NCBI RefSeq assembly: GCF_014489635.1
Contig: NZ_CP060828.1
Coordinates: 4,440,001 to 4,504,000, forward strand
Reading direction: 5' to 3'
Origin: Streptomyces roseirectus
Lineage (GTDB): Bacteria > Actinomycetota > Actinomycetes > Streptomycetales > Streptomycetaceae
DNA: 64,000 nucleotides
Below the pieces are notes generated by a model. It ran no database searches, was not told the DNA's origin, and saw nothing but the letters and a program-made list of their open reading frames with translations. The position numbers were made by a program, and so were the translations under genes. Positions within the stretch are counted from its first letter, which is position 1. Each line of letters starts with the position of its first letter. Shown here piece after piece: positions 6,800-16,152 of this stretch.

Positions 6800-8353
6800 T
6801 CAGGGCGAGTTGGGGTCCAGGCCGGTGTCCGCGCACAGTCGGAGGCCCTGCGGGCTCCAGCAGGGCAGGTGGCCGTGGGAGCGGATCGTCGTCTGGCCCT
6901 TGCCCCGGACCAGGTAGGACAGGAAGCTCGCGGCGAGGGAGTCGGCGGGCGGGCTGCCGTGGGTGTAGGCGTACTCGATCTCGCGGTACGGGTAGGCGCT
7001 GGTGCCCTGTTCGATGGCCTTGACGTCCGGCGGGTCGCCGTCGAGGTCGAGGGGGTGCAGGCCCTTCGCGCGCCCCGCGAGGTTCAGCTCGCTGTAGCCG
7101 ATCGCGCCGGGGATCACCCTGACCGACGCCAACACCTGCTGTGTGGAGTCGAGTTCGCAGCGGATGAAGCGGGCCGACGGGTAGTCCTTGTGGGCGCAGT
7201 CGGTGGAGGTGTTCGCCAACTCGCCCTGGCCCAGCACCCGTCGCTGGAACACCTGCCGGGTACCGGAGTTGGCGTCCCGGCTGACCATCCGCACCGGCAG
7301 GTCGGGGCCGCCCAGCTCACGCCAGTTGGTGACCTCGCCCCGGTAGAGGCGCCGCACGGAGTCGGTGGACAGGTTCGCGATCGTCACGCCGTCGTTGACG
7401 ACCAGCGCGAACGCCGAGATCGCCACCCGGTGCTCGACGAGCGCGTCCATGCCCGCCGGCCGGGGGCCGTCGGAGAGCACGACGAGGGACGGGGCATCCT
7501 CGCCCCGGCGGGCACCGGCCGCCTGGAGTTCGCGCAGGCCGGCGGTCGAGCCGTGGGCGTCCACCTCGATCGTCGCGCCCTCGCAGTCCTGCTCGAACCG
7601 CTCGGCGACGGCCTTCACCACCGGCGCGAAGGCCGTCGAGCCGCTGACGGTGAGCCGGCCATGCGCGCACTCGACCGGCGGCGGGGTGTCGTCACGGACC
7701 ACGACGATCGCGGCCAGCGTCACCACGCAGACCGTCAGCAGCACCGAGATCGCCCGCGCCGCCCGGCTGAACAGCGGGGGTACGTCGTCCGGGGTAGCAC
7801 TCCGGTTGGGGTGCACCTCCCCCTCACGTATGCCGCCGTACAGGCGGATGGGGCTGCCGACGTCGCCGCCCGAGAGCAGGACGAGCAGCTTGAAGTGGTC
7901 GCCCCGGTTCAGCGGGACGCGTGGGACGCGCAGGGTGTGGCCGTCGTAGCCGAAGCCCCGCTCCACGGTGAAGTGGTCCATCAGGTGGTCGGTGTCGGTC
8001 GGCTGGGTGACCGTGACGCCCTTGACCGTGCGGTCGGTGAACACCGCTGTCAGGCCGTGGACTTCGGGCGAGGTGTAGTCGTCGCGGTCGATGCCCTGCG
8101 AGCCGTCGTTCTCGATGCGCAGCAGGACCAGCGTCGCGTCGGCCATGTCCGGGGTCTCCTCGAAGAGGCCCAGCCGTCTGTTGGCGCGGCCCGAACGGGC
8201 GTCGTCACCAATGGGGTTGTCCATCTGCACGCGGTAGCCGATGCGCCTGCGGCGCGGCACCCTGCGCTCGTACCAGACCATCACCCCGGAGGCGACGATG
8301 CCGACCATGGCCGTCCCCACGGCCACCGCGTTCTCCGCGTTCAGCCACTCCAC
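6800..8353 (-). CDS. Membrane-anchored PstS-like substrate-binding protein
   Basis: 517 aa from GTG 8353 (GGGGGAG upstream, short spacing). An N-terminal membrane segment (about 10-25), a roughly 180-residue beta-rich region, a second membrane segment (ISVLLTVCVVTLAAIVVV), then a phosphate-binding-protein fold beginning VSGSTAFAPVV, with GSTAG, NWRELGG and SRDANSGTRQVF. These are the hallmarks of PstS-type ligand sites. No PstC/PstA/PstB transporter genes are adjacent, so it probably senses or scavenges an anion rather than feeding a transporter. Two anchors with the binding domain at the C-terminus is an uncommon layout. The next gene downstream in the same direction is the Ser/Thr kinase's neighbour, but the two are not overlapping. 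Confidence 0.7.
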   Translation of the reverse strand: MEWLNAENAVAVGTAMVGIVASGVMVWYERRVPRRRRIGYRVQMDNPIGDDARSGRANRRLGLFEETPDMADATLVLLRIENDGSQGIDRDDYTSPEVHGLTAVFTDRTVKGVTVTQPTDTDHLMDHFTVERGFGYDGHTLRVPRVPLNRGDHFKLLVLLSGGDVGSPIRLYGGIREGEVHPNRSATPDDVPPLFSRAARAISVLLTVCVVTLAAIVVVRDDTPPPVECAHGRLTVSGSTAFAPVVKAVAERFEQDCEGATIEVDAHGSTAGLRELQAAGARRGEDAPSLVVLSDGPRPAGMDALVEHRVAISAFALVVNDGVTIANLSTDSVRRLYRGEVTNWRELGGPDLPVRMVSRDANSGTRQVFQRRVLGQGELANTSTDCAHKDYPSARFIRCELDSTQQVLASVRVIPGAIGYSELNLAGRAKGLHPLDLDGDPPDVKAIEQGTSAYPYREIEYAYTHGSPPADSLAASFLSYLVRGKGQTTIRSHGHLPCWSPQGLRLCADTGLDPNSP

Positions 8354-8461
8354 TGGGCTCCCCCGCCACCGCCGACCGCTCGATCGTGGGGTCACGGTAC
8401 GTGCGCGCCGGGGGCGTACGCCCGGACAAAGCGGACCAACTCCCGTGTGTTCCCCGGACGT

Positions 8462-10498
8462 TCACCTCTTGGTGTAAGTCAGCTGCTCGCCGGTGGAGCT
8501 GTTGACCCGCTGGAGGGTGCCGTCGGGCAGGAGGGTCACCTCGGTCGCCGCGCCCGGTGTGCAGGAGGAGAGGGGGCGGCCGGTGGTGACCCGGGACGGG
8601 CCGTAGGTGAGCGGGCCGCTCTCCGTGGCCGGCCGGCGGGTGAGTGTGGCCGTGAACTCGCAGTGGTAGCCGGGGCCTTCGGCGACCAGCGTGAGCGCGG
8701 CGGCGCCCGGATCGCCCTGCGCGATGACGAGTTCGCGGGTGTTGGCGCCGTTCGCGCTGTCGATCCTGGCGGTCCAGCTGCCCAAGTAGGCGGCGGGGAC
8801 GGCGCCTTCGCCCTCCGGCGTCGCCGAATCGGAGGGCTGCGGGGTGGGCGGGGCCGGCTGCGGCGCGTTCTTCGTGACCGTCGGGGAGGCGTCGGGGGTC
8901 TTCGCCTCGGGGGTGCCGTCGCCGTTCAGCAGCGCGTACACGGAGGAGCCGGCCGCGATGGCGACGACCAGGGCCACGACGATGAGGAGGGCGGTGGTGC
9001 GGTTGTTGCGGCGGGGGGCGGGGTCCTCCGGGGGGTACGGGGAGTGGGGGTGGGAGGTGTACGGGGCGTAGGGGGTGGGGTTGTACGGGGAGGGGGACGG
9101 GTGCGGGTGGGTGGGGGGCGGGTTGTAGGGGCCGGGGGTACCCGTAGTACCTGCGGCGGCCATGGGGTGGGGGTGGGGAGTGCCTGGCGCGCCGGGGTAC
9201 GGGGGCCTCGGGGGATACCCGTAGGACGTGGGGGCTACGGGTGAGGGATACCCGTGAGCCACCGCTGTCGGGCCCGGCGCGGGGTCGTGGCCGGCCGACG
9301 CGGGGTCATGGCCGGTCGGCGCTGGTCGTACGGGATACCCGTAGCCCTCCTCCCCCTGCGGCGCGGGCTGCGGGTGCTGCTGGGCGTGGCCGTACGCGGG
9401 GTGGGCCGGTGCGGCGGCGACGGGACCGGCGGCGGACGACGGGGTCCGGACCGGACCGGCGTTCCGGTCGGCGAACGGACCGCCCGGTCCGCCCTCGCCG
9501 CCCCGGGGGCCGGAGTGTTCGGGCACCGCCTCGGCGGCGGCGTCGTCCTCGCCCGGTCCCTCGATGTCGAGCAACCGCACGGCGTGGCGCCCGAGTTGGG
9601 CCACCAGGCCGCTCGGCAGCCAGGGGTCGCGGGACCGGCCGTCGGAGACGGTGTCCTCGGCGCCGATGCCTTCGAGGACGGCGCCCAGGGAGGGCCGGGC
9701 GGCGGGATCCTTGCGCAGGCAGGCGAGGACGAGGTCGGCGATCCCCTCGGGAACGCCCGCGAGGTCGGGGTCGTCCTCGGCGATACGGAACATGAGCGCG
9801 TGCACCCCGCTGTCGGCGTTGCCGAACGGCAGCGACCCGGTGGCGGCGTACGCGAGCACCGAGCCGAGGCAGAACACGTCGCACGCGGGAGTGATCCGGT
9901 CGCCCCTGACCTGCTCGGGCGCCATGAAACCCGGAGACCCGACCATCGCACCCGTAAGGGTCAGCTCAGGGGTGTCGCCCTCCAGCGCGCGGGCGATGCC
10001 GAAGTCGATGACGCGGGGCCCGTCGATGGTGACCATGACGTTGGACGGCTTGAGGTCGCGGTGCACGATGCCGGCCGCGTGGATGTCCTGGAGCGCGTGC
10101 GCGAGCCCGGCGGCGAGGATGCGGACGGACCGCTCGGGCAGCGGGCCGTGGTCCTGGCCGACGACCTGTTGCAGGCTCGGTCCCGCGACGTACCCGGTGG
10201 CGACCCAGGGCATGCCGGCCTCGGTGTCGGCGTCCAGGACGGGCGCGGTCCAGTGGCCGCCGACCCGCCGGGCGGCGGCGACCTCCTGGCGGAACCGCTC
10301 CCGGAACTCCTCGCGGGTGGCGAGCTCGGAGCGGACGAGTTTCACGGCGACGGTGCGGCCCCGGTCCGACCTGGCGAGATAGACGTGGCCCATGCCGCCG
10401 CCACCCAGGCGCGCGACCAGCTGGTACTCCCCGGTCCGCCCCCGGAGCCGGAACCCCGGCGGGATCCCCATCGGGTCACCCTCGCCCAGCTTCTCCAT
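8462..10498 (-). CDS. Membrane Ser/Thr protein kinase with extracellular C-terminal domain
   Basis: 678 aa from ATG 10498 (MEKLG start typical of the family; ATG 10471 is an alternative). PASTA-less PknB-type kinase: glycine loop LGGGGMG (31-37), ATP-binding Lys53 in VAVKL, catalytic HRDLKPSN (146-153), DFG (165-167), MAPEQ (192-196). A long Pro/Gly/Tyr linker follows, in which copies of the 9-bp repeat are translated (GTTGTP, SYGYPP). A single membrane helix (ALLIVVALVVAIAAG) and an exported beta-rich domain of about 130 residues with two Cys end the protein. Probably transmits an envelope signal. The linker is low-complexity and its length is likely strain-variable. Confidence 0.88.
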   Translation of the reverse strand: MEKLGEGDPMGIPPGFRLRGRTGEYQLVARLGGGGMGHVYLARSDRGRTVAVKLVRSELATREEFRERFRQEVAAARRVGGHWTAPVLDADTEAGMPWVATGYVAGPSLQQVVGQDHGPLPERSVRILAAGLAHALQDIHAAGIVHRDLKPSNVMVTIDGPRVIDFGIARALEGDTPELTLTGAMVGSPGFMAPEQVRGDRITPACDVFCLGSVLAYAATGSLPFGNADSGVHALMFRIAEDDPDLAGVPEGIADLVLACLRKDPAARPSLGAVLEGIGAEDTVSDGRSRDPWLPSGLVAQLGRHAVRLLDIEGPGEDDAAAEAVPEHSGPRGGEGGPGGPFADRNAGPVRTPSSAAGPVAAAPAHPAYGHAQQHPQPAPQGEEGYGYPVRPAPTGHDPASAGHDPAPGPTAVAHGYPSPVAPTSYGYPPRPPYPGAPGTPHPHPMAAAGTTGTPGPYNPPPTHPHPSPSPYNPTPYAPYTSHPHSPYPPEDPAPRRNNRTTALLIVVALVVAIAAGSSVYALLNGDGTPEAKTPDASPTVTKNAPQPAPPTPQPSDSATPEGEGAVPAAYLGSWTARIDSANGANTRELVIAQGDPGAAALTLVAEGPGYHCEFTATLTRRPATESGPLTYGPSRVTTGRPLSSCTPGAATEVTLLPDGTLQRVNSSTGEQLTYTKR
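9080..9350. repeat. 9-bp repeat copies within kinase linker coding region
   Basis: CCGTAGTAC at 9142-9150, and degenerate GATACCCGTAGG, CTACGGGTGAG and GATACCCGTAGC copies to about 9348. On the coding strand they add Gly/Thr/Tyr/Pro residues to the kinase's juxtamembrane linker, as in the first histidine kinase tail. Confidence 0.6.
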
Positions 10499-10628
10499 CG
10501 CCGCCGCCCGCCTTCCCCCCCGCACACGTGAACGGGCCGAGGATAATCGGGCGATACCAGGAGTCGTACGGTGCGGGGTCGACGGTTCCGTAACAGGGGG
10601 CGGCCCGGGGAGTGGCCGGGGGCGGTGG

Positions 10629-10678
10629 CTGGACCCGTAGTACCCCCGAGGGCGGGTCGGGGATACGCGTAGTACTTC
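10629..10678. repeat. 9-bp repeat copies in the gap between LuxR and kinase genes
   Basis: CCCGTAGTACCCC and ATACGCGTAGTAC lie in the 203-bp gap downstream of the luxR gene and upstream of the kinase. The rest of the gap holds the presumed kinase promoter; no gene seen. Confidence 0.65.
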
Positions 10679-10701
10679 CGCTGGTACTTCCGCCGACGCC
10701 C

Positions 10702-11706
10702 TCACCTCTCCACGAAGAACCCGAGGTCTTCCGGTCCCGGCCGCAGCAGCCCGTCGCGGACGGCGAGGGCGGTGGCCTCGGCCCGGGACGCGGCGCCGGT
10801 CTTGCGGAGCACGTGTTCGACGTGGGTGTGCACGGTCCTCGGCGAGAGGAACAGCGCCTGCGCGATGGCCCGGTTGGTCTGCCCCGTAGCCGCCCGGGTC
10901 AGGACCTCCACCTCGCGCGGGCTCAGCCCGAACGGCGGCTCGGTGGGCATCTCGTGCACGAGGACGCCGTCCGGTGCGGGCCGCCGGTGCAGTGTGACCC
11001 GGTACCAGGTCCCGCCGTCCGCCCACAGCAGACGCAGCCGACGTCCGCCCGTACCGGCGAAGTCCCGTACGAGGGCGGCGAGTTCGGGGTCGTCCAGAGT
11101 CCGGGCGGGGGCACGGCCGGGCAGGCTGATCACTCCGCCTGCCGTGACGAGGCTCGCCGCGCCGTGCTCCGGCAGGTCGTGGACGTCGCCGGCGAGCGGG
11201 TCGGTGAGCGCGGCGAGGGCCGGCATGACGGCGGCGAGCAGGAGCCGGTTCGGGGTGCCGTACGCGTCGGCGCTCTCCGTGTTGAGGTGGATCATCCCGA
11301 CCAGCCGCCCTCGATGCCGCAGCGCCCCGGTGACGCCGTCGCGGAAGCCGGCCGGGCGGACGCGCTCGGCGTAGAACCGGCCGTGCCGGAAGCGTCCGCC
11401 CAACGTCCCGGCCTCCTCGGCGTCTTCGCAGATCGAGGGCGGCAACTCGCCCCGTACGACGTTGCGGTACCACGGCGTCGTGACGAACTCGGCGGCCAGG
11501 GAATGCGATTCGCGGGCGGTGTAGCCGACACCGGCGACCTGGACGTGGGTGCCGGTCAGTGGGTCGAGCGCGAGGAGGGTCGCGGCGTCGAACGGAAGGG
11601 TGCGGGCGAGTTCGCCGAGCGCCTGGTCACGGGCGAGGGCCTGGTCACGTTCCCGGGTGAGCATGCCGATCCGGGTGGCCGCCGCCAGTTGGTGGTGACT
11701 GAACAC
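10702..11706 (-). CDS. LuxR-family transcriptional regulator
   Basis: 334 aa from GTG 11706, with GGGAGG five bases upstream. The N-terminal two thirds have no recognised motif beyond a GAF-like alternation of hydrophobic strands. The C-terminus has a LuxR helix-turn-helix: FGLSPREVEVLTRAATG, then TNRAIAQALFLSPRTVHTHV and an RAEAT end. There is no receiver domain. It is divergent from an amidohydrolase gene with a 177-bp shared promoter region, so control of that gene, perhaps in response to its substrate, is the simplest inference. Confidence 0.8.
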   Translation of the reverse strand: MFSHHQLAAATRIGMLTRERDQALARDQALGELARTLPFDAATLLALDPLTGTHVQVAGVGYTARESHSLAAEFVTTPWYRNVVRGELPPSICEDAEEAGTLGGRFRHGRFYAERVRPAGFRDGVTGALRHRGRLVGMIHLNTESADAYGTPNRLLLAAVMPALAALTDPLAGDVHDLPEHGAASLVTAGGVISLPGRAPARTLDDPELAALVRDFAGTGGRRLRLLWADGGTWYRVTLHRRPAPDGVLVHEMPTEPPFGLSPREVEVLTRAATGQTNRAIAQALFLSPRTVHTHVEHVLRKTGAASRAEATALAVRDGLLRPGPEDLGFFVER

Positions 11707-11883
11707 GCGCGCCTCCCGGAGTGCGGACTTCCGTCCGGTGCACGGCAGTTGGGGATCAACGATAGGAGGGGCGCCCGGGGCGGACAAGGCGCCGGGGCGA
11801 TCGGTATTTGTACGGATGGCCTCACCCCGGCGGGCGGGCTTTTCCTGGACGGGACACCCTCCCCGCTCCTGGAAAGGTGCACC

Positions 11884-13575
11884 GTGCCTGCTCCCTCCCT
11901 CGTCCTCACCGGCGGCCAAGTCCTCACCATGGACGGCGACTTCACGATCGTCGAGGGCGTCGCCGTGCACGGCCGGCGCATCGTCGCGACGGGCACCGAC
12001 GCCGAGATGCGCGCGCTCGCCGGGCCCGGCACCCGGGTCGTGGAGCTCGGCGGCCGGACCGTGCTGCCCGGCATCAACGACTCCCACCTGCACGGCGCCG
12101 CGTACGCCATGTCACGCCCGCCGTTCGCCCTGGACGTCGGCCATCCGGCCGTGCGGTCGATCGCCGACGTCGTCGCGGCGGTGCGGGAAGCCGTACGGAC
12201 CACGCCGGCCGGCGGGTGGGTCATCGGCCTCGGCTGGGACGCCGGTTACCTCGCGGAGTGCCTGGCCGACCCGCGCCGCTTCCCGCACCGCCGGGACCTG
12301 GACGCGGTCGCCCCGCACCACCCGGTCTGCCTGACGGACTTCTCGCGGCACACGGTGTGGGCCAACAGCGAGGCCCTGCGCCGCAGTTGTGTCGGAGCGG
12401 GGACAACTCCCCCGCCGGGCGGCGTCATCGACCGCGACGCCGACGGCGAACCGACCGGCATCCTGCGCGAGTCGGCCGGGATGCTCGTCCAGTCCGAGCT
12501 GCCCTCCCCCACAACTGCCCAGCGCCGCACGGCCGTTCAGGGAATGATCCGTGAACTGCACACGCGTGGCATCACGAGCTACACCGAGCCCGGCCTCGGC
12601 CCCGGCGGCGCCGGAAGCCTCCTCGGGGGCCTGAGCACCGACAACTGGACCGCGTACGCCGGACTCGTCGAGGACGGTCAACTGGAGGCCCGCGTCAGCG
12701 TGTTGCTGCTGCCCGCGCCGATGGGCGGCGGTGCCGACGACGTACGCGCGGGGCTGCGCGCGCTGGAGCGGCCGGTCTGCGCCGACCCCCGGCTGCTGAA
12801 CGCGATCGGTGTCAAGATCTTCGCGGACGGCGTGCCGCCGAACCGTACGGCGTGGATGAACGAGCCGTACTCCGGGGGCGGTCGGGGTTCGCTGTGCGTG
12901 CACGGCGAGTCGCCCGCGCTCCAAGTGGCCGAGTTGCGCGAGATGATCGCCGTCGCTCATCGCGCGGGCTTCCAGCTCGGCGTCCATGTCACCGGTGACC
13001 GGGCGATCGACACGGTCGTCGACGCCCTCGCCGACGCGCACGCCGCCTTTGCCCGGCCCGACGCCCGTCACTACGTCATCCACGGCGACTTCATCGGCCC
13101 GGCCGCCCTCGCGAAGCTGGCCGCGCACGGGTACGGGGTGAACATGAACCCGGCCATCAAGTGGACCGTGTCCGACCTGATGGACGAGGTCGTCGGCCCG
13201 GAGCGCTCGGCGTACCAGTGGCCGGTGCGGTCCGCCGTCGAGGCGGGGGTGCGGGTGTGCGCGAGTTCGGACGCGCCGATCACCGAGCCGGACTGGCGGC
13301 AGGGGGTGGCCGCGATGATGCTGCGCGAGTCCAAGGGCAGCGGGCGGGCCAGCGGTCCCGAGCAGCGGGTGCCGCTCGCGACGGCCCTGCGCGCGTACAC
13401 CGCCGTACCGGCGTGGCAGGACTTCGCCGACGGGTGGAAGGGCACCGTGGAGGCGGGGAAGGCGGCCGATCTGTGCGTCGTCGACCGGCCGCTCGTGGGG
13501 CTCGATCCGCACGAGATCCCCGGTGTCCGGGTGGATCTCACGGTGTTCGACGGGCGGGTGGTGCACGAGGGCTGA
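11884..13575 (+). CDS. Amidohydrolase family protein (YtcJ-like)
   Basis: 563 aa from GTG 11884 behind GGAAAGG. An N-terminal beta-sandwich (LVLTGGQVLTMDG) and metal-binding segment DSHLHGA (about 64-70) introduce a TIM-barrel hydrolase; later His residues occur in GVHVTGDRAID and YVIHGDF, and the Asp in CASSDAPIT. The end, GKAADLCVVDRPL...VFDGRVVHEG, is typical of the amidohydrolase-3/YtcJ group, which hydrolyses amide or imide bonds of unknown natural substrates. Probably cytoplasmic and metal-dependent. Control by the divergent LuxR gene is likely but unproven. Confidence 0.85.
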   Translation: MPAPSLVLTGGQVLTMDGDFTIVEGVAVHGRRIVATGTDAEMRALAGPGTRVVELGGRTVLPGINDSHLHGAAYAMSRPPFALDVGHPAVRSIADVVAAVREAVRTTPAGGWVIGLGWDAGYLAECLADPRRFPHRRDLDAVAPHHPVCLTDFSRHTVWANSEALRRSCVGAGTTPPPGGVIDRDADGEPTGILRESAGMLVQSELPSPTTAQRRTAVQGMIRELHTRGITSYTEPGLGPGGAGSLLGGLSTDNWTAYAGLVEDGQLEARVSVLLLPAPMGGGADDVRAGLRALERPVCADPRLLNAIGVKIFADGVPPNRTAWMNEPYSGGGRGSLCVHGESPALQVAELREMIAVAHRAGFQLGVHVTGDRAIDTVVDALADAHAAFARPDARHYVIHGDFIGPAALAKLAAHGYGVNMNPAIKWTVSDLMDEVVGPERSAYQWPVRSAVEAGVRVCASSDAPITEPDWRQGVAAMMLRESKGSGRASGPEQRVPLATALRAYTAVPAWQDFADGWKGTVEAGKAADLCVVDRPLVGLDPHEIPGVRVDLTVFDGRVVHEG

Positions 13576-13607
13576 GCCGGGCGCACGGCGGGGCGGACCC
13601 GGGAAGG

Positions 13608-13775
13608 GACCCGTAGTACCCGGAGACGGCGCTCGGAACACCCGGAGGCGATGCTCGGGAGGTACCCGGAGACGGCGCTCGGGGATACCCGTAATACCCC
13701 CGGCCGCGCCGCCCTCCGGCATACCCGTAGTACCCGGAAGCCACCCTCGGGGACACCCGTAGTACCCCCGCCGTA
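13608..13775. repeat. Repeat-rich 313-bp gap: 20-bp direct repeat plus 9-bp units
   Basis: TACCCGGAGACGGCGCTCGG occurs twice exactly (13617-13636 and 13663-13682), interleaved with CCGTAGTAC-type units at 13611-13619, about 13686-13697, 13723-13735 and 13756-13766. The array begins 35 bp after the amidohydrolase stop. The remaining 110 bp before the aminotransferase should hold its promoter. No gene is seen. Confidence 0.8.
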
Positions 13776-13888
13776 CCCTCACCCCCGGCGCCCCGCCCCT
13801 CACCCCCGACAGACTGTCGCGGATTCTCCGCGTCCACAGCACAGGACGCCGATACCTTTCCGCATCGCGGACATTTACGCTCACTCCC

Positions 13889-15256
13889 ATGACCCTTGAG
13901 ACCGACCCGCAGGCCGGCGCCGCAGTGAAGGCGGCGGACCGTGCGCACGTCTTCCACTCCTGGTCCGCCCAGGACCTCATCGACCCGCTCGCCGTGGCCG
14001 GCGCGCAAGGGTCGTACTTCTGGGACTACGACGGGAACCGCTACCTCGACTTCACCAGCGGGCTCGTCTACACGAACATCGGCTACCAGCACCCGAAGGT
14101 CGTCGCGGCGATCCAGGAACAGGCCGCGAAACTCACCACGTTCGCGCCCGCGTTCGCGATCGAGGCCCGCTCGGAGGCGGCGCGGCTGATCGCCGAGCGG
14201 ACCCCCGGCGACCTGGACAAGATCTTCTTCACCAACGCGGGCGCGGACGCGGTCGAGCACGCGGTGCGCATGGCCCGGGTGCACACCGGCCGGACGAAGG
14301 TCCTCTCGGCGTACCGCTCGTACCACGGAGGTACGCAGCAGGCCGTCAACCTCACGGGGGACCCCCGCCGCTGGGCCTCGGACAGCGCCGCCGCCGGCGT
14401 CGTGCACTTCTGGGCGCCGTTCCTCTACCGGACGCGTTTCTACGCGGAGACGGAGGAACAGGAGACCGCGCGTGCCCTGGAGCACCTGGAGACGACGATC
14501 GTCTTCGAGGGCCCGGCGACGATCGCCGCGCTGATCCTGGAGACGATCCCCGGCACCGCCGGGATCATGGTCCCCCCTCCGGGGTACCTCCCCGGGGTGA
14601 GGGAGCTGTGCGACAAGTACGGCATCGTGCTGATCCTCGACGAGGTCATGGCCGGGTTCGGGCGGACCGGCGAGTGGTTCGCGGCCGACCTGTTCGGCGT
14701 CGTACCGGACCTGATGACCTTCGCGAAGGGCGTGAACTCCGGGTACGTCCCGCTGGGGGGCGTCGCCATCTCGGGGGCGATCGCGGAGACCTTCGCCAAG
14801 CGGCCCTACCCCGGAGGTCTGACGTACTCGGGTCATCCCCTGGCCTGCGCGGCGGCCGTCGCGACGATCGGTGTGATGGCCGAGGAGGGCGTCGTCGAGA
14901 ACGCGAAGCGCCTCGGTGCCGACGTCGTGGGTCCGGCGCTGCGCGAGTTGGCCGAGCGGCACCCGAGCGTCGGCGAGGTCCGGGGCACGGGCATGTTCTG
15001 GGCGCTGGAGCTGGTGCGGAACAAGGAGACGCGCGAGCCGCTGGTCCCGTACAACGCGGCCGGTGAGGCGAACGCGCCGATGGCCGCCTTCGCCGCCGCC
15101 GCGAAGAAGAACGGCCTGTGGCCCTTCGTCAACATGAACCGCACGCATGTCGTCCCGCCGTGCAATGTCACCGAGGAGGAGCTGAAGGAGGGCTTCGCCG
15201 CCCTGGACGCGGCACTCTCCGTGGCCGACGAGCACACGGTCGAGCACACGGCGTGA
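13889..15256 (+). CDS. Class III (PLP) aminotransferase
   Basis: 455 aa. No clear ribosome site precedes ATG 13889, which is consistent with a near-leaderless transcript. Fold-type I class III features: FFTNAGADAVEHAVR (113-127), SYHGGT (144-149), the cofactor Asp in LILDEVMAGFGRTG (248-261), and Lys280 in MTFAKGVNSGY as Schiff-base lysine. Class III enzymes of this kind use omega-amino acids such as beta-alanine, taurine or 4-aminobutyrate; which one is not readable. The GntR gene 190 bp downstream, same strand, may regulate it. Its stop codon lies inside a CTCTCGGGTCGTACGGG element. Confidence 0.88.
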   Translation: MTLETDPQAGAAVKAADRAHVFHSWSAQDLIDPLAVAGAQGSYFWDYDGNRYLDFTSGLVYTNIGYQHPKVVAAIQEQAAKLTTFAPAFAIEARSEAARLIAERTPGDLDKIFFTNAGADAVEHAVRMARVHTGRTKVLSAYRSYHGGTQQAVNLTGDPRRWASDSAAAGVVHFWAPFLYRTRFYAETEEQETARALEHLETTIVFEGPATIAALILETIPGTAGIMVPPPGYLPGVRELCDKYGIVLILDEVMAGFGRTGEWFAADLFGVVPDLMTFAKGVNSGYVPLGGVAISGAIAETFAKRPYPGGLTYSGHPLACAAAVATIGVMAEEGVVENAKRLGADVVGPALRELAERHPSVGEVRGTGMFWALELVRNKETREPLVPYNAAGEANAPMAAFAAAAKKNGLWPFVNMNRTHVVPPCNVTEEELKEGFAALDAALSVADEHTVEHTA

Positions 15257-15274
15257 CTCTCGGGTCGTACGGGG
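15252..15274. repeat. CTCTCRGGTCGTACGGG element overlapping aminotransferase stop
   Basis: CGTGACTCTCGGGTCGTAC followed by GGGG begins two bases before the TGA stop. The same segment is found at 44110, 52262 and, three times, at 59635, usually leading into 9-bp units. Confidence 0.7.
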
Positions 15275-15447
15275 CGTAGGGGGCGTAGCCCCGTGGGGGT
15301 AGTACGCGAGTAAGGCTTCTTCCGATTCGAACGCGTAAGGTGGCGTGCTCGTAGGTATAGGCGAGTACGTCACCCCACGGGCCCCGGCGACACCCCGCCG
15401 GCCGGCCGCGCGTCGAACGTGACGAAGGACGAAGGAGGCCCCCGACC

Positions 15448-16152
15448 ATGTCCGCCGGCAGCGGCAACGGCGCCGTGACCCGCAGCACCCTGCGGCAGCA
15501 GATCGCCGAGGCCCTTCGCGACGAGGTACTGGGGGGCCGGTTGCAGCCGGGCCAGGAGTTCACGGTCAAGGAGATCGCCGAACAGTACGGGGTCTCCGCG
15601 ACCCCGGTCCGCGAGGCGCTGGTGGACCTCTCGGCGCAGGGGCTCCTCGACGCCGACCAGCACCGGGGCTTCCGGGTCCACGAGTACTCGGCGGCGGACT
15701 ACCGGGGGATGGTCGAGGCCCGCGCGCTGGTCATGGAGGGCATGTTCCTGGCTCTCGAGAGGGACCGGGCCAAGCTGCGCGACCCCGGGGACCCGGTGGT
15801 GGCCACGGCCATCGCCGGGGTACGCCGCAGGGGTGAGGAGGCGCAGCGGGCCGCCGTCGCCGGGGACCTGACCGTACTCATCGGGTACGACCTGCGGTTC
15901 TGGCGCGAGCTGAGCATCCTCTTCGGCAACCCCTACCTCGCGGACTTCCTCAACCGGCTGCGCGTGCAGTCCTGGGTCTGCGCGGTCCAGCACCTGCGGC
16001 GGCTCACCGATCTGCGCGGCCACCTCTGGTCCCGCCACACCGACCTGATCGACTCCCTCTCCGCCCACGACACGGCCGCGGCGCAGGCGCTGCTCGCCGA
16101 GTACAACGCGGGGTCGGTGGCGCTGATCGAGCGACTGGCCACCACCGCATGA
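15448..16152 (+). CDS. GntR-family regulator (FadR subfamily)
   Basis: 234 aa; AAGGAGG precedes ATG 15448. An N-terminal winged helix (LRQQIAEALRDEVLGGRLQPG ... SATPVREALVDLSAQGLL, about 13-70) is followed by an all-helical FCD-type effector domain with the acidic/His pattern RHTDLIDSLSAHD near the end. The family binds carboxylate metabolites. The stop overlaps the next gene by four bases (ATGA), so the two are translationally coupled; it may also control the aminotransferase upstream. Confidence 0.88.
   Translation: MSAGSGNGAVTRSTLRQQIAEALRDEVLGGRLQPGQEFTVKEIAEQYGVSATPVREALVDLSAQGLLDADQHRGFRVHEYSAADYRGMVEARALVMEGMFLALERDRAKLRDPGDPVVATAIAGVRRRGEEAQRAAVAGDLTVLIGYDLRFWRELSILFGNPYLADFLNRLRVQSWVCAVQHLRRLTDLRGHLWSRHTDLIDSLSAHDTAAAQALLAEYNAGSVALIERLATTA

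Noticed and set aside
8462..11473. Reading the kinase as a 1003-aa protein
   Set aside because: The upstream part overlaps the luxR gene in another frame and lacks family residues; the kinase starts at 10498.
13538..15373. Long open frame opposite the class III aminotransferase
   Set aside because: Antisense shadow of high-G+C coding DNA; Arg/Pro/Gly-rich with no start site.
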